In this document: one piece after another, positions 21,965-32,874 of the stretch
Numbering within the stretch: position 1 is the stretch's first letter
How the letters are laid out: every line of letters starts with the position of its first letter
Origin: Epiperipatus broadwayi
Lineage: Eukaryota; Onychophora; Udeonychophora; Euonychophora; Peripatidae
Reading direction: 5' to 3'
Assembly (NCBI GenBank): GCA_028023455.1
Contig: JAQFVV010000287.1
Location: forward strand, 808,001 to 872,000
DNA length: 64,000 bases
Translations under genes and position numbers: made by a program
The notes under the pieces: model-generated
What the model was told of the DNA's origin: nothing
Database searches by the model: none
Seen by the model: only the letters and a program-made list of their open reading frames with translations

Positions 21965-24900
21965 AAATAAAAATTACAAGTTAATCTATATATATTTTAT
22001 TAAGAATATAATCCAAGAATATTAAAAGAAAAATAATGCCTCTAGCATACACATATGTATAGACATGGAGAAATTACTTTTTAATAAGATGAAAAATGAA
22101 TAAATCCAAGAAAATATTGAAAATGCCATGCCCTTGCAAAATATATACCTGAATATGCTGTCTAAAAGGGATATTAAATGCCTGAGATTTCACGAAGGGC
22201 TTTTACAAATATGATTACACAAATAAAGATTAAAATACTGTTTTTTATATTCACAATTATGCACACATAAATACAAATGAAAGATGCAAAGAATGCAAAC
22301 TTGTTAGATCATGTCTTAAGCAGAATTGATAAGTAACCTTGAAAAGAAATGTCTGGCCAGCATATTTATCCATCTAACTATAAATAAGATACACTAATTA
22401 TAAAGCACACGTTATATATAATACATCTCTGAACATAAAGAACACATATAATATTGTTGCATAATCTTTTATCAGCTTTATTTAATTATATTTCTTTTAT
22501 CACTCATCTTCCTTAAATATTTTGATTTATTGCTTATTAGCAAAAGTTATATGTATTTATTATACCTATGCTTTCAAAAGCAGTTTTTATTCTACTTCAG
22601 CGCCATCTATTGTAAATTTGAGTAATTAATGAACACTAACTAATAAAGGCTATTATGTCCATACTCCAAAATGCTTTCTGATAATGGCATCTGCTGACAT
22701 TAATGCATTCATTTCTGCCTTCATATCTTAAGAGACCATAAATCAGAAACTGGTCAGCATTATTGATTAATCAAATTTACATCACATATCTGTGAAAAAG
22801 GGAAGAGAGCTGAATTTGTATTCATATGTTACGAGTAAACAGAGAAAACCATGTGATTTTTGTCAATACAGTACTAATTTTATGCACAAACAACCTTCAG
22901 AATTAAATTAATTGCGAGTCATTAATAATTCATATACTAATACAATTCTTGCCTTACATCTCTTTCCTGATACAAAAAAGCATAAAAGCTTAAAATTTAA
23001 AATGAAAGAAACCCTGAATGAATTATCTGATAAGCAATATATCTAAACTCCCAAATAATCTTAATGTTCTTCAATAACTAATTAATTTAGATTTGATGTC
23101 TTCTAATGAAATCAAAACCATAATGATGAAAATGCTTGACACTTTAACAAATTTTTTTCTGAACAATTGAATCATAGAGATCAGCTAATGTTACATAGAA
23201 TATGTGAGATGACTGGACATTAACACAAATGCTAGTTTCATAGTCCATTTCAAAGCCGTCAATGAACACAGTCACATAGGAAAAGAAATTATACATGATG
23301 ATCTCATCTCAACAACTGTTTCTCAATCTGCCATAACTTTAATGGCTGGGGGGGGGGAGACTTTTTTCAAACTATTTATTACTCTTACTTCAATGGTACA
23401 TTGCAATTCTTTAATAAAAAATGTTTTAAATACTTTATATTTAACCAGTCAACAATCAGCATAATCTCTAAAAAAAATTTGGAATATTTTTTCATACCAT
23501 AAAAAATGTCATCTAACATTATCATTAATAATATACACTCACTTCTTCCAATACAATGCCGGAATATAACCGATTGGCCTATTTACCACAGTATCATTCT
23601 TTTCTATTTTTTAATTTTTATTGTGTTCTATTAAATTTTTATTCTATTAAGTGTTTTATCTAATTATATATGCCATCATATTCAAAACGCTAATCTAACA
23701 ATAAGCTCAATTTTTTCCAAAACCTCTAATAATTTGTTTTACTCTTCAAACATATAAAGCTAATATCTTTTTTGAGATCATCTAACAACTTTTTTATTCT
23801 CTTACTCACCTTAGTTTTTCTTAATATACTCCTCAACATTAATCTACTTCTAAATATATAACGATGTAAATCTTATGTTATTTTTTAATTTCTTTAATAA
23901 ATAATAAGTTTTCACTTCCTCTTTGCATTATTTCTATCTTTCCAATTTTAACTTCTTGGTTATCATTGAAATCCACATGTCAAATTTCCAATCTTTCAAC
24001 TTCCCCCCTTCCTTAGCTACTTATTAAAATTTGTGATCCATGTACTAAAAGATTTTAAACAATGCATTAACAAACTTAGTTTACTTTTATTTAACTACAA
24101 TTTGTATATAATGGACCATCATTATATCTGATTTTGTAATAAATATTTTTGTCACAAAATAAATTATCAATTCAAATGCATTCCATATACAATGTCAAAT
24201 TATAAGTTCGAACAAATGTATATCTGATTTGTAAAGCTTAATCTAGAGGTACATTAAAAGAGCTGGATAGATTCTTAGCTGAGGGAAAAACAAGAAATTC
24301 AGTTTGCTCAATTAAAAAGAACCTGCCACTTTAGTGTTAAAATATAACGATCTCCCAAGCAACGAATCATATGATTACATCTATATTAATTAAGGTTACC
24401 TTTTTTTTTTTTTCAAATTTAAAACCAGAACATTTGAAATAACTTAAACGCAGAATATAAGTTGAAACAATATTATGGAGTAAGCTTATCTTTTTTTGTT
24501 TTTAAATGAAGGGATGGATACAACAAAAAAAATCAAGTGTAGCATTAGAACATGATTTTAATATATAAAAAAAAAGGATACAAGGGTATTTATAATTTCC
24601 TAAACTGTACTGGTTACATTTCACAACTAATCAGTACCAATGGCCAAAAACAACAGTACTGTACTGGAAAAATCAGTACATATGGTGACTTTAATATAAA
24701 CGTACATGTTAATATATATATTAAAATAAATTCATTCTAATTTCCTTTTTTTTTTTTTAAATTGTTCTTAAAATAGAAAATACTACATATATATATTTGT
24801 AAAGTGTTTTGTATATGTTTGGAAGTCATATTGTAAAGTTTATAAACCTGTATACTACTGGGTTTTAAGCTATTAATTTTACGTAAACATGTTAACAGCT

Positions 24901-25380
24901 GTCATTTAAATTTTACCATTATGCTAAACACATTTATTAATATCTTTTTGTCCATTAATCATTTCTTGATTTCTTTCCAGAAATATATACATTTCAAATA
25001 ATTGTTGTTTCATAATTTAACATCTCCACTAATATTTATTATTACCCTATGAGACTATAGTAAAAATGTATACATTATATAAATACACATTTAAATATTA
25101 TCAGCATAATGCTTACATTTATATAATAGACGTATATATATATTCAAATTATCTTTATTCATTTTCAGTAAAGCATTGAAAGTTCTAACACTTTAAAGAG
25201 ACATTTTAATTAACCTGTCATCAATTATGTTGTTTTTAAAGTAATTCTATCAACGTGATCATTATGCAGAAGAAATTTAAAATGTCAGTAGTCATGTGTT
25301 AAACATTCGCTTAATTTTTCTACGCTAAGAGTGAAAGATTCCAATAGATATCTTAGTTTCCATAGTAATAAATGTGTATA
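21965..25380. other. AT-rich DNA, possibly the first coding intron of the gene at 25386
   Basis: If the minus-strand exon at 25386-25465 is real, this lies in its downstream intron. A GCGCCATCTATTG motif with family C-like remnants is at 22604-22770, and a poly(G) run at 23347-23356. I searched by eye for further gelsolin exons on the minus strand and found none. Confidence 0.4.
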
Positions 25381-25385
25381 GTTAC

Positions 25386-25465
25386 CTCTATTCTCCATAT
25401 TAAAAACGCTGTGGTCCCTTTTGTTATGACCTTGAAGGCAGGATCAACTGTCCCCATGGTAACAC
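25386..25465 (-). CDS. Start-codon exon of a gelsolin/villin-family protein (partial)
   Basis: Read on the minus strand, an acceptor TTGTTTGTGTTGTAG is followed by GTGTTACC and an ATG at 25457 in strong context (ACCATGG). Twenty-four open codons follow, then a donor GAG|GTAAC at 25386/25385, phase 0. The peptide is MGTVDPAFKVITKG then TTAFLIWRIE. DPAFK...(G)xxIWRIE is the pattern at the N-terminus of gelsolin, villin and advillin-type proteins, just before the first gelsolin repeat. These proteins bind, cap and sever actin filaments under calcium control in the cytoplasm. The 5' UTR would be completed by a non-coding exon at higher coordinates; downstream exons lie below 25385 or outside the window. 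The family call rests on a short peptide and could be wrong. Splice sites and codon openness support an exon. Confidence 0.6.
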
Positions 25466-25469
25466 CTAC

Positions 25470-26455
25470 AACACAAACAAATTAAATCAGCCTTAAATTT
25501 TCGTTAGACTATCTAAAGCAGCCATAACTGAAGTATTAGCTACAAGTTTTATTAGTAGAACCACACCCTCACCAACAAATCAGATTCACTCCAGCTACCT
25601 GAACATTTTGATCAGTATTTTTACCTGAGAGCTGTAGTATTTTTAATTTAGCTATTTATCATTGGATTTGCTTAAAACGTGTTTACCAATAAGAAGATAG
25701 GAAAAAAGTACTGTAACCAGGAAGTATAATTTAAATACAATATACTATCTTCACTAACATTATCAGATTAAAAATATATAAATGCAAAAAGAGATACTTA
25801 TTGTAGAAAGTTTGCAACATTATAAGTAACGGTTTAAAAAAAATGTAAAAAAAAAATTATTGATTTACGGGAAGATTTGCTCTCTATGTACATAAAATAT
25901 TAATTAACTCTTGATAAGTGAGTGATATAAAATAAAGCATTAGCTCCATAACTCATTTAATTAAACGTATACATAAAACACTCTATTGTACGCAAGCATT
26001 TAGATGTGGATGCGGAAATATAAATAGAAAAGATAGTTAACACAAGCTTAGTTTGCAGAAACAATAAGACAAACTGATTATGTGTCGCGATTAAATACAA
26101 TTTCTAAACGGTAACAATGAAACATTTTAACATTACTAAAGACATGAAAACACTTTTTTAACTTATATAAACAAAGTTTTTCCCCTCCCCCCTTTAAAAA
26201 AAGAAAACAATTTTAGATTTATATAAAGCTTTAAAAACAATATCCCCTCCCCCTCAAACGGCATCGATCTTAATTTAGATGCACTATTTGACATATATTT
26301 TCTAAGGACGATTATCTTACAGTTTCGTTTTTCATATCGGCAAAAAAAAAAAAAACAGTACATTTGTTTCATAATTTATCCTAGACTAATCTCTGTGTGT
26401 TTATTCTATTTTTTAATATATTTTTTCTTATAACTCGATACAGTTTTTTTAAGAA
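25470..26455. other. AT-rich DNA upstream of the gelsolin-like exon
   Basis: Probable intron or upstream region of the minus-strand gene. No non-coding first exon or promoter could be pointed to. Poly(A) and CCCCTCCCCCC-like runs occur near 26180-26255. Confidence 0.4.
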
Positions 26456-26460
26456 CAAAG

Positions 26461-26542
26461 GTTGAAGAAAAAATCACCATACGGATTTGTTGATACTTTC
26501 TTTGTTGAAGAAAGAATCACCATACGGATTTGTTGATACTTT
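26461..26542. repeat. 43-bp tandem duplication
   Basis: GTTGAAGAAAAAATCACCAT with ACGGATTTGTTGATACTTT is repeated once at 26504 with one substitution. The near-identity indicates a recent event. Confidence 0.9.
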
Positions 26543-26925
26543 AATCATATTTTAAAATTCATTTATTTAACGAGTTGTGTTTATATATATATAAAGTAAT
26601 ATTATAGTAACAATAGTTTTAATTAAAATAATCATTTAATCGTTAACGATGGTGATGATTAGAATCAATTTAATTCTCAATAAATCCTTTATGTAAAAAT
26701 TACTTATGTTTTTGATATTATTATCTCTTTCCTTTCTCTTCCACTTCTTCCCCTCCAATCGCTTAGACTGAACTTACTGTCGTTCTCTTTTAAACTTTTA
26801 CCTAGTACAATGAAGAATTATATTTTAGTGCCAAATAAGATATTTGTAAAAATTGGTAACCAGTGAAGTTTCGTTTAGTTGCTGAGCCCTGGTCTTAGAA
26901 CCAGTAAAAGCAAACAAACATAAAA

Positions 26926-27246
26926 TCTATAAATAGTCAAAATAAGAGTCATAGATTACATGACCCTATCTCTTAAGCTTGTAAGTTATAAACAATGAGG
27001 ATTGCCAATTTCTCAACAAGCTAGTGTCTGAACCTACACTGGCACCTCTCTGAGGAGTGCCAAAGCACGAAACCATGGTCAGAGGTTTGGGGGGGGGGTC
27101 CTGACAGAGATATTTTAAATGCTGGCTCTGGCTAAGCATTTATCATAAAGCTTGTTGAGGAATTGACAATCCTCATTGTTTAAAACTTACAAGCTTAAGA
27201 GATAGGGTCATGTGATCTATGACTTATTTTGACTATTTATAGTCTC
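26926..27246. mobile_element. MITE with about 97-bp terminal inverted repeats
   Basis: The left arm TAAATAGTCAAAATAAGAGT / CATGACCCTATCTCTTAAGC / AAACAATGAGGATTG (26929-27006) returns inverted at 27168-27243. The pairing continues into CAACAAGCT on both sides. The interior (27021-27150) holds GGAGTGCCAAAGCACGAAAC and a G run. No ORF. A TTTAAATGCTGGCTCTGGCT block recurs in the second copy of the interior at 27441. Confidence 0.9.
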
Positions 27247-27440
27247 TGCCTTAAGTCTTATGTGATGTTATATTGCTAAGACTACTAATATATGGTATGG
27301 CTGAAGATCTACCAGCCCCATATAGCGATTTGAGTTGGATAGCTGGGTTTGAAGACATGTAGGTGTCTGAAAATTTCAGATTTTCCACTCAATAGATAAC
27401 TTTTAGATAAATGTTTGGCTTTGGGTTGGTATTTTTAGAT

Positions 27441-27600
27441 CTAGTGTCTGAACCTACCCTGGCACCTCTCTGAGGAGTGCCAAAGCACAAAATCATGGTC
27501 AGGGGTTGGGGGGGGGGTTCTGACAGAGATATTTTAAATGCTGGCTCTGGCTAAGCATTTATCATAAAGCTTATTGAGGAATTGGCAATCCTCATTGTTT
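27441..27600 (+). repeat. Direct duplicate of the MITE interior
   Basis: 160 bp that repeats 27021-27180 exactly 420 bp downstream, with few substitutions, including CTAGTGTCTGAACCTACCCT, the G run and CAATCCTCATTGTTT. The outer arms of the MITE are missing here. Confidence 0.9.
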
Positions 27601-27604
27601 TTTA

Positions 27605-29178
27605 AACATAAAACCTGTTTGTTGATTCAATAGAACTGTTGTGCTTAACGTGATTCCTTGTTGCTTGGGCATCACATGATCTCCTGAACAACTTACCATA
27701 TAATTATTAATTTATAAAAGAAAGCCAAAGAGAAACTATTAATTAATACTATTATCAGTGATGGGCTGTTTGAAATTATCATCATTGGCTAAAAGCTCTG
27801 TGGTGCTATATGTAGCCACTTACGTTGATATTGTTCTTAGATTTAAATATTTATATTTCTAGAATCAGAGATAGCAGAATGGTATTGTATAAAAGAAACA
27901 TTAGAATAGAAGATATCTAGAACTCAATGAATACAATTTTATATTTATTGCAAGCAGAAAGCAAGAAAGTTAACTGAAATAAGGACTTGCATAGAAGATT
28001 ACTTGAAGAGTATCATCTACATTTTGTATTCTGTTTATAGATCATGTAACTTAAACACATCGATGCTATTTTCACAAAACAACTACTTCAAAATAAGCTA
28101 TTCAACTACAAAAGGAAAGCCTTAGAAGATCAGAACATGCATTAAAAAAAGACTCTAAAGACTGAATACTCATCAAGACTAAGTTTTTATCTAAATTATT
28201 TTAGCTAACATTAGAGAAATATTATCAGTGAGTACGACTAAGAAATCACTCTCTAAAGTCAGTAATATCTAGTAATATAAATGCATAATTATAACATTCT
28301 CAAATTTTGATTAAGACTATAATCAATTGGCTTAACTTTCTTATTTTATGGGGAGAATAAACTATTAGTAATACAAATACATTTAATGTAATTGAAGTCA
28401 TTTTGTCCCTAAAAAATTTCTCTCTCTCTTTCATTTCATTACTATATGAATAGTAGTTTATTATTCATTTATATATATATATATGTAATATAAATTCTGT
28501 TATTAAATAATTTGGCATAGAAACAACAAAAACTGTGGCCAGCAATTCACTGAGCTTCAATGAATTTTTTATACTTACTGTCGCTATTTTATTATTCTCA
28601 TACAGAATCACACGAAAACGTGCACTTTCACATGAATTCAGCCGAACTCTGCTTTCCAACCTAACATTTTACAGTTGTGTTCAGTTATAAATTGTAGGGA
28701 AGCAAGTGTGAACAGCTGACAATTCTTACTATGTATTATTACTTCAATTAAGCTTTTTCACAATTATTCGGTAATGAATATTTTAAGAGTTTTGCATACT
28801 TCAAATACGGCTACTACCAAATCATACCATAGTGATAGGTCAATTGCGCTCACTTGAGAAATACTTTTGCAACACAATGGGTGTGGTATTTCATTATGTA
28901 AGCATAGAATACATCACCATCAAGTGGCCTGTTATGGCTACAATAACACTGCTATAGTGTTAACCGTAAGTTAGGCTGCTAAAATGGCATATTGATGTGC
29001 ATTGGGCAAAAACCAGCATCATCAAGTGGTGGAGTGTATTATATGTACTAGTACCTATTAATCAAACAAGTTCATTTTTTAAGAGAAAAATAAAAACTAA
29101 TTATATTAAAAATTAGCTAATTCTTAATTATAGATAATTGTCAAACTCAAAGAGCATGGAATTTATTAAATAAAAAAG
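27605..29178. other. AT-rich DNA, no gene seen
   Basis: Anonymous sequence. 28840-29045 is less AT-rich and has two CATCAAGTGG motifs (28919, 29022) in similar surroundings. No exon recognised. Confidence 0.45.
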
Positions 29179-29180
29179 TA

Positions 29181-30386
29181 CAACTGGGTCTCATTTTATG
29201 CAGATTTTTTAATGCGATTTTGAAATTATGTGATTCATGTTTCTTCTTAATATCTTTTTAAGCAGGTTTTCTTTTATGTAATAAAGAAGTTCATATTTCA
29301 CTATATTTATTAAATATCAAGAAATTTAAATTATTAATAACTTATTTTGACTTGAAATACTTTTTTTTTTTCAAAAATATATTAGCAGCTAATGTGAATA
29401 TGGCCTGAAGCTATTTAGAATCTTAGCCTCTAGTAAATAATCTACTTATACTTATGAGTAAATAATAATAATAGATTTATACTTATGAGTACAAAAATAT
29501 CGCAATATTTAAAAATTTTAAACTTTTAAAACATATTTTGTTAGATATAAGAGAAATAAACATTCTTTTAGATTTTTAAAAATAATCAGAAATAACGAAG
29601 ATTATGTTGATTTTGTAAACTAAAAATAATATTTCTAATGATAATGTATAATCTTTTGTTTGATTGCGATCACATTTTTTTAATATAAAAACAAATGTGA
29701 ACATTTAAATTTTATTTCAGTAGTAAACAAAAATATCTATCAAATAAAGACAAATTTATTAAGTTCTGATATGTAATAATCATTTAATCATAGATTCTAT
29801 GTTGATGTGTGAGACAAAGAAAAACATCAGAAAATGCTGAAATCTGAGTTTGCTGCAATGAACAACCTCTTAAATTCCAACAAGAGCTTAATAATCGTAT
29901 GTCTGGATATCACAAGCTTTATAAACAATTAGTAAAATCATCATCTCAAAGTTTAATCACCGATTACATTGTCAACAGAAAACCACTAACACAGCACAAG
30001 ACTGAAAGTGGTGCTAGTTGTACTTCCTCTTCTGATGAATCTGATTTCTTACCAGTTCACAAACAAAATGCATATTGTCAAATAGCGATAATGATTAAAA
30101 TATATATGAAAAAATGTAAAATTAAATACTGTAGTTAATAAAAAAAGTAAAAAAAGTTTGTCTTGTATCAATTTTTTTCAAATATTTGAAATTTTTTTAT
30201 TAGTCATACTTTATCTCCTTATTTTTTTTATGTGAATTTTTCCTTGTTGCTTTGCTTTTATGCGATTTCTGAAAATTACAGAATGTATCCCCCATTTTTC
30301 AAGGTAAGTTAAGTCTACTTTTATGCATTTTTTTTAATGCAGGTTTTCTGCGGAACCTATCTACCACATAAAATGAGACCCAGGTG
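29181..30386 (+). mobile_element. Decayed pogo/Tigger-type DNA transposon
   Basis: Ends CAACTGGGTCTCATTTTATG and, inverted, CACCTGGGTCTCATTTTATG, each next to TA (29179-29180 and 30387-30388). A TA target duplication with termini starting CA is the rule for pogo/Tc1-mariner elements. The length of about 1.2 kb is short of a full pogo element. A second inverted block (AATGCGATTT near 29211 and AAATCGCATAAAAG inverted near 30255) lies inside the ends. Only a C-terminal transposase-like segment is seen (29899-30138); the DNA-binding and DDE catalytic regions are absent. Confidence 0.75.
29899..30138 (+). pseudogene. Transposase C-terminal remnant, pogo-like
   Basis: ORF of 79 codons inside the pogo-type element. 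It begins MSGYHKLYKQLVKSSSQS and has LITDYIVNRKPLTQ then a serine/acid-rich stretch (SCTSSSDESDF). Pogo/Tigger transposases end in a similar 'qttLd.fF...' segment with a Ser/Asp/Glu-rich tail, so I infer it is the C-terminus. No catalytic residue is included and the upstream frame is broken. It is not a functional gene. Confidence 0.45.
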
Positions 30387-30389
30387 TAC

Positions 30390-32735
30390 AACTTTAATTA
30401 AAAAGATATTTAATAAATACAACTTCAATTAAAGGGATAATTAATGACTTCAGAGAACAGTAGCAATAGTTACTATAAAAACCCAAGGCAGTCTAAACAT
30501 AACCTGGCTGGAATGCCAACCACTAAAGCAGCAGGATGGAAGATTGAAGAACCAAGAAAAACAAACCAAACCCTTCAGCGGAAATGGTTATTAATCCCAG
30601 TGTGGTTCACCACCAAAGTTCCTAAGAGGAGTCTTGGGTTTCTACAGGTTGTTACAATCCTATTATTGTTTGATTAAGCTGGAGGACCATAATATTCTAT
30701 AAGCAATAATAGAATTAGAAGTCTATGTATTATGATCATGACTGTTAAATCTATCATTTATATATTGAGCATGTATCACTGAAATATCTACTAATCTAAA
30801 ATTATTATTGTATATTATATAACTAATAATTTTTATTCAGATTATAATAAATGGCTAATAGTCACTATTCTTGGAGATTGATTTAATTTATTTAAATTAC
30901 GTATATCATGCTGTAATTCTCTTAATGGTTACTTGTACACAGCAAAGCCAAATATATCAGTACTATTGTCTTTTCTTCATGTGTTGTTCTGATTGGTGGC
31001 AGTACAAGCATGGGAATCAAACCAGTGATTTACAAATACTTAAATGCTTTAACTTAGTAGGCTAACTATGCTATTCTGTTGAAAGCATTACTAGATAGAA
31101 ATTTTACATATTTATTTATGAGGATACCCATCATTTTTCATTTTTTAAAGGCAAGCTTAAATTAATGAGTGATTTCCAAATATTGTAGCTTGACTAATAT
31201 GGTGGTTTCTGACTGTTGCTTTTGAAAGAACATCCTAGATGGCTATTACATCATCTTAAATTCAGTCTATTGATGAATATAAAGGGTTCTGACTAGATTT
31301 CCATGCCAGTACTGACACTGGTTAGGACAGCGATACCTGAAGAAGAGATGAAAACAACAGTTGAAACATTGTGCTGTATAATATACAGTACTGTGTAAAT
31401 GTAACTGGAAAGTTTGAATTTTTCTAAAAGATATTTAATAATTAATACTAGATAATAAAAATAATACAAAGTACAATTAAAGCTGGTCAATTATGATTTT
31501 TAAAAAAAGTTTTCTCTTTTAGATAGAGATAATCATCACCTAAAGAGCCTTTTTAATAGTTGCTGTTGCATAATTTTACATCGTTGTGATATTTTCACCA
31601 AAACAATAATGGGAGGGGGTGGAAGTGTTTACTGGCACCATTTACACTAAACACGTTTACACCTTAAACTATTTTGCTCATATCTATTTACGGGTTCTCG
31701 CAATTTTCAACCAAAATCGATCCACTGCAGGATGAAGATCTCTCAAACTTTATTCAATTTCTTTAATTTATATTTTTTCTTTTCTGCATCACACCAACAA
31801 ATTTCTTAATTCATCCAACTATCTCTATCTTTACAAACTCGGACATTTTATATGGATTATGTTCATAGATATATATATATAATCGGGCAATTTTATGCAC
31901 AGTCTTTACATATATATGACAAACATGCAGATAAATAGATAAATGAAAAACAAAAATTTTATAGTTTTAACAAAATAATAAATAGTTACAATGGTCATTC
32001 CTAAGGTAAATGAATGATTTCTTTAACGTTTTTTTTTTTTTTAAATTGATATTGCTTGTTTGTTAACAATGCTAGCTTGAATCACGTTTTAAAAATGTAT
32101 CGCTATTGAAATTTTAATCTTACAATGTTTTTGTAAAAGCTAGTTCAAACTAGAGTAACTATTATCTTTATGTTTGAATGATTTACTCAATATTTCTTCA
32201 TATTTCTTGTGTATGCGTAAACATTTTTCTAATTTTCTTTAGCAATAAAAGGTGTAAACATATAAACATCAACAGAAATATTAAACTAAAAATTAACCAA
32301 TTAAATCAGAATAAAATAAGTTAAAAAAAATTATTTCATCAAATTATATCAGTCCAAACATGTACTTATGTGATATTTCTGTGCATGGATTATATAACCA
32401 GAAACCATGTTGACTAAGTCAAATGTTCCCTTCCTCCAAAAATCTTATACACCACAATAAATTCATTTACTTTTTATTTCCTAGTACCCAATTGTTTTTC
32501 CAGGTCATTATTTTCCTTATCCCATTTTGATAGAAACTGTTTCATTAGTTTTATTATCCTCATATTTACTAATTCCATTATAAAGGTATAAACAAAAATT
32601 CATAAAATCTCTATCCCTTTTACTAACTTTACCTTTAATTTTCTTCATAAAACTGAATCAATTCTGGACTCAATAACAACAAACTCCCTATAATGTTATC
32701 CTACATATTTAAAAAATGATTATTTAATATTATAT
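30390..32735. other. AT-rich DNA, no gene assigned
   Basis: 30444-30677 is a 77-codon ORF (KAAGWKIEEPRKTNQTLQRK) with no family I recognise. 31290-31420 contains CTGAAGAAGAGATGAAAACA and GTTGAAACATTGTGCTG, a phrase type common near repeat ends. 31600-31740 is slightly GC-richer. None can be called a gene. Confidence 0.4.
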
Positions 32736-32739
32736 ATAT

Positions 32740-32869
32740 ATAAACAGTCTTTCAATCCAAAGAAGTACTTTAGATTAATTTCTTAAACCTGCCTCAACTG
32801 CCATTGAATTTTATAGCAGTTGAGGCAGGTTTAAGAAATTAACCTCTGCAGATTGAAAGACTGTTTATA
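32740..32869. repeat. Strong hairpin with two perfect stems
   Basis: Outer stem ATAAACAGTCTTTCAATC (32740-32757) pairs with 32852-32869. Inner stem of 27 bp, TTAATTTCTTAAACCTGCCT CAACTGC (32775-32801), pairs with 32815-32841. The loop is 13 nt, with an internal bulge of unequal arms between the stems. It may be a short fold-back MITE or a structured RNA locus. Confidence 0.85.
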
Positions 32870-32874
32870 ATAGT

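Noticed and set aside
30444-30677. 77-codon ORF next to the pogo element
   Set aside because: It lies outside the element's right end and has no recognisable family; kept only as a note.
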